Assembly: GCF_000688475.1 (NCBI RefSeq)
Contig: NZ_JIAN01000005.1
Span: 124,001 to 188,000 of the forward strand
Length of the DNA: 64,000 nucleotides
Reading direction: 5' to 3'
Origin: Cellulomonas sp. URHE0023
GTDB taxonomy: Bacteria > Actinomycetota > Actinomycetes > Actinomycetales > Cellulomonadaceae
Shown piece by piece: positions 8,739 through 16,179 of the stretch; the stretch's first letter is position 1; each line of letters starts with the position of its first letter. A program made the position numbers and the translations under genes. The notes under the pieces are model-generated. The model searched no databases, was not told the DNA's origin, and saw nothing but the letters and a program-made list of their open reading frames with translations.

Positions 8739-11408
8739 TCAGGCGATGAGCGTCCAGGCGGACCACGGGGTGCCCGGGGCCGTGCCGGCGGTCCACCACT
8801 GCGCCTGGTACGTGTGGCCGAGGTAGGTCACGGTCTCTCCGCCGACGTAGACGGTGGCCGCGCTCCACGCCGGCGACGAGCCGGGCGAGACGACTGCCGG
8901 GATCTCGGTCCAGGCACCTCCGACGACGCCAGGCACCTGGTTGCGGGTCCACCACCGGGCCCGGTACGTCGTGCCGTTGCACGTGACGACATCGCCGGTG
9001 GTGAAAACGCGCGACGGCGTCCAGATGGCAGTGCCGTCTGCAGCGGTCGCGAGCTCCTGCCAGGAGCCGTACGCAGTGGAGCCGGGCACCTCACCGGACG
9101 TCCACCACTGCGCCAGGAACACCGTGCCGGCGTAGGTGACCTTGTCACCGGTGTTGTAGACCTTGCCGGACTCCCAGACTGGCGGTCCGGGGACGCCCTG
9201 CGCGCCCAGACCGAGGTCGCAGCTGACCCGGCCGCTGTAGAGAGCGTGCCCCTCGCCGGGTGTGCCCGGTCCGGCGCCGAAGACGCCGTCGTCGGACCAG
9301 ACGACCTCCTTGGTGCCGTCGACGCAGGTCGAGCTCGGGGCGATCGCGAAGCCCTCCACGTTGTCCACGGGCAGGTCGGCGGGCTTGGCGAAGACGACCT
9401 CCGGGATGATCGTGCCGGTCGAGCTCACCTTGAGCACGGTCGAGGTGACGCCGCACGTGTTGTCGCACAGCGCCCAGATCCGCTGCGCGTAGGCGTCGTA
9501 CTGGACGTCCATGACGTGGCCCATGCCCGTGTCGACGACCGCGACGCGGTGGAACGAGTGGTCGCCGTTGAGCGCGTAGGCGTAGAGCTTGCCGTCGTTC
9601 TCGAGCGCCGCGAAGTACAGGCCCGTCCCGTGCAGCGGGTAGCTGCTGGGCTTGTAGGTCAGGCCGGTGGACTCGACGAACCCGTTCGCCACCAGGTAGC
9701 TGTCCGGCACGTAGGTGACGCCCTCGAACCCGAGGTTCGCCTCGGTCTTGTTGCCCGCGCGCAGCTCCGGGAACTCGGCGGTCAGGTCCCACTGGTCCGT
9801 CGCGACGAGCTGCGCGCCCGACTGGGTCGGGTCGAACCGCAGGATCGAGTTCAGCGGGTTGGTGTTCGACGCGTTGTTGCGCTCGGTGGTGACGTACAGA
9901 GCGCCGTCCGCGCCGACGGTCAGGCCCTCGGAGTCGGGCTGGTTCGTCACCGGGTCGGTGCTGCCCGGGAAGAAGATCTCCTTGCCCGCGCCCCAGCCGT
10001 CGGCGGTGTCGGACACCCACACGTTGCCTTGTTTGACCAGGCGGAACACCCAGCTCTTGTTCTTCACCGAGTACAGGACGTTCGCGTTGGTGGGGTCGAA
10101 CACCAGCCCGCTGATGTCACGCCCCTCCGGGCCCGTCGTCGTTCCCCACGCGCACTGGGCGTCCGCGACGGTGACGGCCGGTGACCCCTTCCAGGCGGTC
10201 GGGGTCAACGCAGTGGCCGGCAGCGTTCCGGTGCCGGAGGGTCCCTCGGGCTGGCAGGCAAGCGTCGGACCGCCGCCCGTGCCCCCGCCCGGAGCGCCCA
10301 CGGGCGTCAGGCACGCGGTGGCGTTCGAGGCGCCGAAGCTCTTGGTCGTCACAGGGACGAGGTCGCCGGACCCGTCGGGGCAGCGCGCGTAGGCGCCGGC
10401 GCCGATGGCGTTCGTCTCGTCCGTCCCCGCCTGCCCTGCGGTGTAGGTCACCGAGTCGACGAGGGTTCCGGCCGTCCCGTGAGGGCCGTCCGGCAGGTAG
10501 ACCTTCACACCGTCGCCCCCGCTGCCCAGCCCCTTGGTCGACCCGAGGTACACGAAGCCGTGCGACGGCACGATCGTGGTGGCCGTGCCGTCGGGCAGCT
10601 TCGCCGAGAACGCCGTGGCCGCGGTCGCGGCGCCGCTGTCGATCTGCAACCAGCCGGCGATGCTGACGTCGGCGCTGCCGCTGTTGTACAGCTCGACCGC
10701 GTCGCCGACGGGCGTGGCACCGTTGTCGGACGACACCTCGTTGATGCGGATGTGCGTCCAGTCCGGCGCGGCCGGCGCGAAACGGCTCGTGCCCGGCGAG
10801 CCGACGTCGCCGGTGGTCGACGCCCACGACGCCTCGCCGTCGCCCACGGTCGAGAGCTGCCACTGCGATGCGTCGTTGGCGCCGAGCGCGGCTGCGCTGA
10901 CCGGGACACCGGCCACGCCTTGCGTGCGCGGACCCTTGACGGTGCCGCTGCCCTGGTCGTTGTAGGTGAGCCGGTCGACCAGGTTCGCGACGCCGTCGGG
11001 CCCGTCGAAGAGGTTGATCTCGTCGGCGCGGCCCAGGTTGGTCGCGTTGCCCGCGAGGATCTTGACGGTGGCGCCCAGGGCCCACTCGCTGCGGAACGTG
11101 GCGTCCGAGGACTCGGTGATGATCGCGGACTCACCGGCCGCGAGGGTGCCCAGACCGTCCAGCGGCACTGTGGTCGGCGCCGTGCTGTCGTCGTCGAACG
11201 ACCAGCCGGCGAGGTTGACGGGTGACGCACCGAGGTTGGTGATCTCGAGGTACTCACCCGAGGAGTGCACCGGGTTGTACATCCACTCGGTGATCCTGAC
11301 GTCCGGCACCGCGTCGGCGTGGGCTGCGGCCGGCAACGCGGTCGCCAGGGCGCTCATGGTGGTCAGTACGGCCAAGGGCGCGACGGCGCGCGAGATGCCA
11401 GGTTTCAC
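8739..11408 (-). CDS. secreted lamin-tail / phytase-like propeller / triple chitin-binding-type protein
   Basis: 889 aa from the GTG at 11408, which starts a signal peptide (ISRAVAPLAVLTTMSALATALPAAAHA). Order: lamin-tail domain 1 about 37-160 (DVRITEWMYNPVHSSGEYLEI), lamin-tail domain 2 about 205-330 (IRINEVSSDNG...AVELYNSG), an esterase/phytase-like propeller about 380-720 (FEGVTYVPDSYLVANGFVES, NVEGFAIAPSS), then three CBM5/12-like modules over the last ~145 residues, each with W...Y..GD.V.Y.G..Y.A.WWT. Such modules bind chitin or cellulose, so the propeller is probably tethered to polysaccharide or cell wall. The substrate is unknown; phosphate ester hydrolysis is suggested by the propeller family and by the phosphate-related neighbours. 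The frame runs to 12122 but that part is antisense to ppk2. Confidence 0.88.
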   Translation of the reverse strand: MKPGISRAVAPLAVLTTMSALATALPAAAHADAVPDVRITEWMYNPVHSSGEYLEITNLGASPVNLAGWSFDDDSTAPTTVPLDGLGTLAAGESAIITESSDATFRSEWALGATVKILAGNATNLGRADEINLFDGPDGVANLVDRLTYNDQGSGTVKGPRTQGVAGVPVSAAALGANDASQWQLSTVGDGEASWASTTGDVGSPGTSRFAPAAPDWTHIRINEVSSDNGATPVGDAVELYNSGSADVSIAGWLQIDSGAATAATAFSAKLPDGTATTIVPSHGFVYLGSTKGLGSGGDGVKVYLPDGPHGTAGTLVDSVTYTAGQAGTDETNAIGAGAYARCPDGSGDLVPVTTKSFGASNATACLTPVGAPGGGTGGGPTLACQPEGPSGTGTLPATALTPTAWKGSPAVTVADAQCAWGTTTGPEGRDISGLVFDPTNANVLYSVKNKSWVFRLVKQGNVWVSDTADGWGAGKEIFFPGSTDPVTNQPDSEGLTVGADGALYVTTERNNASNTNPLNSILRFDPTQSGAQLVATDQWDLTAEFPELRAGNKTEANLGFEGVTYVPDSYLVANGFVESTGLTYKPSSYPLHGTGLYFAALENDGKLYAYALNGDHSFHRVAVVDTGMGHVMDVQYDAYAQRIWALCDNTCGVTSTVLKVSSTGTIIPEVVFAKPADLPVDNVEGFAIAPSSTCVDGTKEVVWSDDGVFGAGPGTPGEGHALYSGRVSCDLGLGAQGVPGPPVWESGKVYNTGDKVTYAGTVFLAQWWTSGEVPGSTAYGSWQELATAADGTAIWTPSRVFTTGDVVTCNGTTYRARWWTRNQVPGVVGGAWTEIPAVVSPGSSPAWSAATVYVGGETVTYLGHTYQAQWWTAGTAPGTPWSAWTLIA

Positions 11409-11439
11409 GGTGCAGAGTCTGACGATGCCGCATAGACGG

Positions 11440-11472
11440 ACAAAGACGGCGGGGCGAACAACGAGGAAACAC
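11440..11472 (-). promoter_or_regulatory. second candidate PHO-box-like direct repeat
   Basis: On the minus strand, consecutive 11-mers GTGTTTCCTCG, TTGTTCGCCCC and GCCGTCTTTGT, 31 bp upstream of the start of the propeller/CBM gene. Matches to the GNGTTCACCGN pattern at 6866-6898 are partial (TTGTTCGCCCC is closest). Weak alone. Confidence 0.25.
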
Positions 11473-11599
11473 CTCGCCCGGGGGACCCGCCTCGCCCGTT
11501 CCCGCGCTCTAGCGGTCGAGGTCCTCCGCCTTCTCGGTGCGCCAAAGCCCGTCCAGATGTGCCGGCGGCCGACGTTCACGGCCTGGGGGCCGCGGCTGC

Positions 11600-12529
11600 T
11601 CAGTCGCCCGCAGCGTGGACGCCGCGATGCACGATGAGCGGATCGACCTCGCCGATGACGTCCTGGTTCTTGCCCTCGTAGGAGAACTGGTTCAAGAAGT
11701 GGCGCATGGCGTTGAGCCGTGCGCGCTTCTTGTCGTTGCTGCGCATGGTGATCCAGGGCGCGTGGTCGGTGTCGGTGCCTGTGAACATCGCCTCCTTCGC
11801 CGCGGAGTAGTCCTCCCAGCGGCCCAGGGACTCCAGGTCCATCGGGGACAGCTTCCAGCGGCGCACAGGGTCGATCTGCCGGATCGCGAAGCGGGTGCGC
11901 TGCTCGCGTCGGGTCACGGAGAACCAGAACTTGGTCAGGTGGGTGCCATCGTCGACGATCAGGCGCTCGAACTCCGGGGCCTGCCGCATGAACGCCGCGT
12001 ACTCGTCGTCGGAACAGAACCCCATCACCCGCTCTACTCCTGCACGGTTGTACCAGGACCGGTCGAACAGCACGATCTCCCCTGCCGTGGGGAAGTGCTG
12101 GATGTACCGCTGGAAGTACCACTGGCCCTGCTCGGTGGTCGTCGGCCTGCCCAGTGCGACGACTCGTGCGGCGCGGGGGTTCAGGTGTTCCATGAACCGC
12201 TTGATGGTGCCGCCCTTGCCGGCGGCGTCGCGGCCCTCGAACACGATGATGTGCCGCTCGCCCTGGTCCTCCGCCCAGTACTGCAGCTTCAGCAGCTCGA
12301 TCTGCAGCAGGTACTTGGCGTGCTCGTACTCGTCCCGGTCCATCAGCTGGTCGTAGGGGTAGTCCTCGCGCCAGGTCTCCACGGCCTTGCCACCGGGGTC
12401 GATGAGGACGGGATCCGCTCCTTCGCCGCCGGCCACCGTGTACCCCTCGGCGACGAGCCGATCGATGTACTCACGGAGGTTGTCCTCGGCGTCGGGTTCG
12501 ATCGCGCTCAGATCGAGAGAGAAGTCCAT
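11600..12529 (-). CDS. ppk2: polyphosphate kinase 2 (PPK2) family protein
   Basis: 309 aa with a textbook AGGAGG before the ATG at 12529. PPK2 enzymes transfer phosphate between polyphosphate and nucleoside di-/monophosphates. Visible are the Walker A GRDAAGKGGTIKRF (about 99-112), the Walker B-like FDRSWYNRAGVE (D156), the lid region and the conserved WREDYPYDQL leader. One PPK2 domain, with the length of class I enzymes, so GDP/ADP phosphorylation by polyP is the likely reaction; direction cannot be told from sequence. Lies 142 bp downstream of the CYTH-CHAD gene in the same orientation, forming a polyphosphate pair. Confidence 0.95.
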   Translation of the reverse strand: MDFSLDLSAIEPDAEDNLREYIDRLVAEGYTVAGGEGADPVLIDPGGKAVETWREDYPYDQLMDRDEYEHAKYLLQIELLKLQYWAEDQGERHIIVFEGRDAAGKGGTIKRFMEHLNPRAARVVALGRPTTTEQGQWYFQRYIQHFPTAGEIVLFDRSWYNRAGVERVMGFCSDDEYAAFMRQAPEFERLIVDDGTHLTKFWFSVTRREQRTRFAIRQIDPVRRWKLSPMDLESLGRWEDYSAAKEAMFTGTDTDHAPWITMRSNDKKRARLNAMRHFLNQFSYEGKNQDVIGEVDPLIVHRGVHAAGD

Positions 12530-12671
12530 CGTGTCCTCCTGGCTCGCCCGGCCGTTGACGACCGTAGCGATGACGTCGGGCGACGAGCACTGCTCCACCC
12601 TGTACCCATTCTGCGAGCGCACACCGTCACCTCGCACGGGGTCGCCGCTCAACGTTCCGGCCGGATGGTGG

Positions 12672-14237
12672 TCACCGCAGCCAGCGCCGCAGGCGCTTCT
12701 TGCTGACCCGGGACCACACAGCCGGCAGCTGTTCCTCGGCCTCGCGCCCACGAAGCTCCTCGAGGGCGTCCAGCCGACCATAGGTGAACGCAGCGCCCAG
12801 GTCGGAGGTGGTCTGGGCGAGCTCCCGCAGCCGCTCGCGGAGCACGACGGAGTCCTGGTGCTGACCCAGGAGCTCCTGCGTGCGCTCCATCGCGGCGGCG
12901 AAGGCCCGTGCGTCCGGACCGAACGCGTCGCTGGCCAGCTCCGCCGAGTAGCGAGTCCGCTTAGCGGCCTTGCGCGCGTCGTGGAGCAGCTCCGCGCGCT
13001 GCTGCGAGCCGGTGGTTGCTGCGACGCGCTCCACGAGTCGTCGGACACCGGCGTACTCGCGCGCAACACCCCGCCGAAGCTCTTTCTTGGCCGGTCGACG
13101 GCCGCGCTCCGTGACGGGCGGGTCCTGGACGAAGGTCTCGAGGACGTCGAGGAGCCGGTCGTATCGCTCACCGTCGAGCTCGAGGAGCAGCGCATCTCGC
13201 GCCGCGGCATACGCGGACCCCAGCTGCGCCTCGGCCTCGGACGGACCTGAGGAGGCCCCGGCGTGCGCCGACGCCTGCAGGACGCCGAGAACGCGCTCCC
13301 GCATCACCTCGGCGTCGCGGACCCGGCCGAGGATGCTGGCGAGCCACCTGAGCTCATCGCGCAGCGGCCCCACAGCCTCGGAGTCGAACGAGCGCCGGAA
13401 CGTCGCCAGGGCGCTCCGCACGCGCCGGGTCGCGACGCGCATCTTGTGCACGCTGCCCGGCACGCCCATCCGGACCAGGAGATCTTGGGTCCGCAGCTGC
13501 TCCAGCTGCTCACCGACGTACGCCAGCACGACGTCACTCGTCGTCGACCTGACCGACAGACCGGAGCCCTTGCTGCGGTCGGTGACCGCCGCCCGCTCGT
13601 CAAGCTGAAGGACCCGAGCGACCTTCGACGTGTGCGGTGCCGTGGTCAGCCCTTGCGACCGCAGCGTGCTGCCGACCACGGCCAGAAGGTCGCGATCCCC
13701 GTCGAGCAGCTCGACCTCGATCTCGCGCCAGGCGATCTCCGGCCCGGTCGCATCACCGGATCCCCCGAGGGGCAGAACACGCCGGGCGCTGACCCGGTCG
13801 TCCGCCAGCTCGAGCAACGCGCGATCGGTCGCGTCGACGACCTCGTGCACAGTGCGCCTGGTCGTGATCGTGGCGACTGCGACGAGCGGCTTGCCGTGCG
13901 TCCGGGCACGGACGAGCCGCTGCATCCGCTCAGGCACAGAGCCACCGGCACGGCCGGGAGGCAGACGGACCTCCGCGCGCTCGGGCCCGTCTCCGGGGAC
14001 CTTCAGGTGCCAGCCGGCATCCTTGCCGCCGACGCGCCGACGCAGCGTCAGGTGATGGCGGACGAGGTCCAGGTCTGCGGTGTCGTAGTACGTGGCGCGC
14101 AGCACGTGCTGCTGAGGCTCGCCCTGCGTCAGTCGTTCGCCATCCCTCGTCTGACCCACAAGCTCGACCAGACCCGGCACCACCGTGTCGGGCCCCACGG
14201 AGAACGTCAGCTCGACCTCGTCGTGCACCGCAGCCAC
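12672..14237 (-). CDS. CYTH and CHAD domain-containing protein
   Basis: 521 aa. Residues 1 to about 210 form a CYTH/triphosphate-tunnel domain (TYYDTADLDLVRHHLTLRRR, GWHLKVPG, EIAWREIEVELLDGD). Residues about 225-515 form a CHAD helical domain rich in His/Arg (VHKMRVATRRVRSALATFRR, ELRWLASILGRVRDAEVM, LLHDARKAAKRTRYSAEL). CHAD domains bind polyphosphate and CYTH enzymes hydrolyse triphosphate or polyphosphate chains, so it fits the adjacent PPK2. Oddity: the usual N-terminal ExExK reads E7-V-E9-L-T11, so the lysine is replaced by threonine. GTG start at 14237 has AGGA 8 nt upstream. Confidence 0.92.
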   Translation of the reverse strand: MAAVHDEVELTFSVGPDTVVPGLVELVGQTRDGERLTQGEPQQHVLRATYYDTADLDLVRHHLTLRRRVGGKDAGWHLKVPGDGPERAEVRLPPGRAGGSVPERMQRLVRARTHGKPLVAVATITTRRTVHEVVDATDRALLELADDRVSARRVLPLGGSGDATGPEIAWREIEVELLDGDRDLLAVVGSTLRSQGLTTAPHTSKVARVLQLDERAAVTDRSKGSGLSVRSTTSDVVLAYVGEQLEQLRTQDLLVRMGVPGSVHKMRVATRRVRSALATFRRSFDSEAVGPLRDELRWLASILGRVRDAEVMRERVLGVLQASAHAGASSGPSEAEAQLGSAYAAARDALLLELDGERYDRLLDVLETFVQDPPVTERGRRPAKKELRRGVAREYAGVRRLVERVAATTGSQQRAELLHDARKAAKRTRYSAELASDAFGPDARAFAAAMERTQELLGQHQDSVVLRERLRELAQTTSDLGAAFTYGRLDALEELRGREAEEQLPAVWSRVSKKRLRRWLR

Positions 14238-14358
14238 CGTTCAGTCCTACCTCACCACCTCCGAATCTGCTCGCGGTGCGCGCAGTGCCGACCTCCTCCC
14301 CCGCTGCCCACCTCACAGTCCGTCGCCGACGACCGATGAGAGACGGTGGAGGTCTCGC

Positions 14359-15876
14359 GTGCCCACGCTCGTCTATGTCGTCTCGCTGCTCGCCGCCGTC
14401 GTCGCTGGGGCGGCCGGCGTCATGGTGCTGCGCCGACGACGGATCTCGCACCTGGCGCTCCCGCTCGGCGTCATGCTGGCCGGCGCGTCGTTGTGGTCGG
14501 CGTGCCGCGGGTCGCTGCTCGTCACGGGGGCGTCGGTTCCGGCGACGATCACCCTGCGCTACCTGGTCTTCGTGGGCGTGGCGCTCGTCGCGGGCGCGTC
14601 CTTCTGGTACTTCGCCGTGCTGTCCGGGCACCGACTGACCCGCCGGAGCGCCGCGATGCTCATGGTGCACCCGACGGTGCTGCTCTGCCTGCTCCTCTCG
14701 GACAGCGGGCGCGAGGCGTTCCTCCACGTGGACACGGTCGGCACCACGGTCGTCGTCGGGCACACGCCGCTGTTCTGGCTGCACACGGCCTACTGCTTCG
14801 GGTTGCTCGTCACGGGCATCGGACGCGCGTCGGCCGCTATGGGCAGGGCGATCCCCCGGCATCGGCACGTGTTCGCCGTCGCCGCGCTGGGCGCGGCCCT
14901 GCCGTTGGCGGGCTGCATGGTGGGCCTCGTCTTCACGATCGGGCCAGGAGACCCCGACCTCACACCGGTGTGCTTCCTGTTCAGCGCGGCGATGTGGTGG
15001 TGGGTCGAGAGGTTCGGGCAGCACAGCACGACCGTGCCCGTGAGCACCCGACGAGTGCTCGACATCCTCGACGACGCCGTGGTGGTGCTCGACGCGCGCG
15101 GCAGCGTGATCGATGCGAACCCGGCGGCTCGATGCCTCCTCGGCGGCGGGCTCGATGACACCTCGCTCGCCGAGGGCGACGCCGGCGTGCCGTGGCGTCG
15201 CTACCTGGATGCCGACCAGGACCGGCACGACCGGGGCACGCTGGTCACGTCCACGGGGACCGTGCTCGATGTGCGTGTCATCCCGATGTCGGACGCCCTC
15301 GGCCGCTCCGCCGGGGTGGTCGTGGTCCTGCGGGACGTCACCGAGATGGAGCGGCTGCGAGCCGAGCTCGTGGACCAGGCGACGCACGACTGGCTGACCG
15401 GCCTGAACAACCGCCGCGTCCTCGAGCACCGGCTCGCGAGCGCCGTCGGGCACGCTACGTCGTCGGGGCAGCCGCTGAGCATGGTGCTCGTCGACGTCGA
15501 CCACTTCAAGGCCGTCAACGACGAGCACGGCCACTCCGTCGGCGACCGGTTGCTCGCCCAGATCGGTCGGGTCCTGGAAGCGTCGGCCGGCCCGGACGAG
15601 ACGGCCGCGAGGCTGGGCGGCGAAGAGTTCGTCCTGCTCCTGCCCGGGTACGCAGCTGACGACGCGGCGCGCCGCGCAGACGACCTGCGGGCACGCTGTG
15701 CGCGGATCACCCTGCCGACCGCGACCGGGACCGTCGGCGCCACGGTCAGCGCCGGTGTCGCGACCCTCGCTCCCGGCTGGTCACCTGATGACATGCTGCG
15801 CGCCGCCGACGACGCGATGTACGCGGCGAAGGCCGCAGGGCGCGACCGGGTCGCGCACGCTCCGCTGCCGGTCTGA
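14359..15876 (+). CDS. membrane PAS-GGDEF diguanylate cyclase
   Basis: 505 aa from the GTG at 14359 with GGAGG 6 nt upstream. About seven N-terminal transmembrane helices (residues 1-215, resembling the 7TM module of histidine kinases), then a PAS domain about 225-335 (LDDAVVVLDARGSVIDANPAA), then a GGDEF domain (DWLTGLNNRRVLEHRL, VDVDHFKAVNDEHGHSVGD, RLGGEEFVLLLP). The catalytic loop is GGEEF, normally active for making c-di-GMP from two GTP. No RxxD inhibitory site is seen five residues upstream of it (ASAGPDETAARLGGEEF), so product inhibition at that site is unlikely. No EAL domain. Probably a membrane sensor making c-di-GMP; the signal is unknown. Confidence 0.93.
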   Translation: MPTLVYVVSLLAAVVAGAAGVMVLRRRRISHLALPLGVMLAGASLWSACRGSLLVTGASVPATITLRYLVFVGVALVAGASFWYFAVLSGHRLTRRSAAMLMVHPTVLLCLLLSDSGREAFLHVDTVGTTVVVGHTPLFWLHTAYCFGLLVTGIGRASAAMGRAIPRHRHVFAVAALGAALPLAGCMVGLVFTIGPGDPDLTPVCFLFSAAMWWWVERFGQHSTTVPVSTRRVLDILDDAVVVLDARGSVIDANPAARCLLGGGLDDTSLAEGDAGVPWRRYLDADQDRHDRGTLVTSTGTVLDVRVIPMSDALGRSAGVVVVLRDVTEMERLRAELVDQATHDWLTGLNNRRVLEHRLASAVGHATSSGQPLSMVLVDVDHFKAVNDEHGHSVGDRLLAQIGRVLEASAGPDETAARLGGEEFVLLLPGYAADDAARRADDLRARCARITLPTATGTVGATVSAGVATLAPGWSPDDMLRAADDAMYAAKAAGRDRVAHAPLPV

Positions 15877-15964
15877 GCGGACACCACGTCGGACGGTTTC
15901 GGCCTCCAGCGGCAACGCGGACCGGGTTCGCGTCGGAGGAGCGCGACAGCTGACTGCATGAACG

Positions 15965-15998
15965 ACGAAGGCCCGGACCGTGAGGTCCGGGCCTTCGT
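15965..15998. terminator. bidirectional terminator between diguanylate cyclase and tRNA-fMet
   Basis: 15-bp perfect stem ACGAAGGCCCGGACC/GGTCCGGGCCTTCGT with a GTGA tetraloop, 88 nt after the cyclase stop and 8 nt beyond the 3' end of the minus-strand tRNA. Serves both converging transcripts. Confidence 0.88.
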
Positions 15999-16006
15999 CT
16001 TCTGTG

Positions 16007-16080
16007 TAGCGGGGGCAGGATTTGAACCTGCGACCTCTGGGTTATGAGCCCAGCGAGCTACCGAGCTGCTCCACCCCGCG
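16007..16080 (-). tRNA. initiator tRNA-fMet (CAT)
   Basis: 74 nt cloverleaf on the minus strand beginning CGCGGGGTGGAGCAG. Anticodon CAT in CTCATAA; the anticodon stem carries the three G-C pairs (GGG/CCC) diagnostic of initiators. Position 1 is an unpaired C opposite U72, the bacterial initiator mismatch in the actinobacterial C1-U72 form. T-arm GCAGG-TTCAAAT-CCTGC. The 3' CCA is not encoded (CAC follows), so CCA is added by nucleotidyltransferase. Confidence 0.97.
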
Positions 16081-16091
16081 TCGGTAGTTAC

Positions 16092-16120
16092 AACCTACCT
16101 CACACGACTGGGGCACCCAA
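16092..16120 (-). promoter_or_regulatory. promoter of the initiator tRNA
   Basis: On the minus strand TTGGGT (16120-16115), a 17-bp spacer and TAGGTT (16097-16092), 11 nt before the mature tRNA 5' end. A good sigma-70-type match sitting just beyond the terminator of the upstream UPF0182 gene. Confidence 0.7.
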
Positions 16121-16135
16121 ATTGGCGGCCCCCGA

Positions 16136-16168
16136 ACGAGGGTCGCGTACGTCACACGCGACCCTCGT
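16136..16168 (-). terminator. terminator of the UPF0182 gene
   Basis: 13-bp perfect stem ACGAGGGTCGCGT/ACGCGACCCTCGT with a 7-nt loop, starting 11 nt after the UPF0182 stop and isolating the tRNA promoter from it. Confidence 0.8.
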
Positions 16169-16179
16169 CCGGGCTGTCG

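Noticed and set aside
11409-12122. Upstream extension of the CBM protein frame
   Set aside because: The extra codons are antisense to ppk2, and a signal peptide begins at the GTG at 11408.
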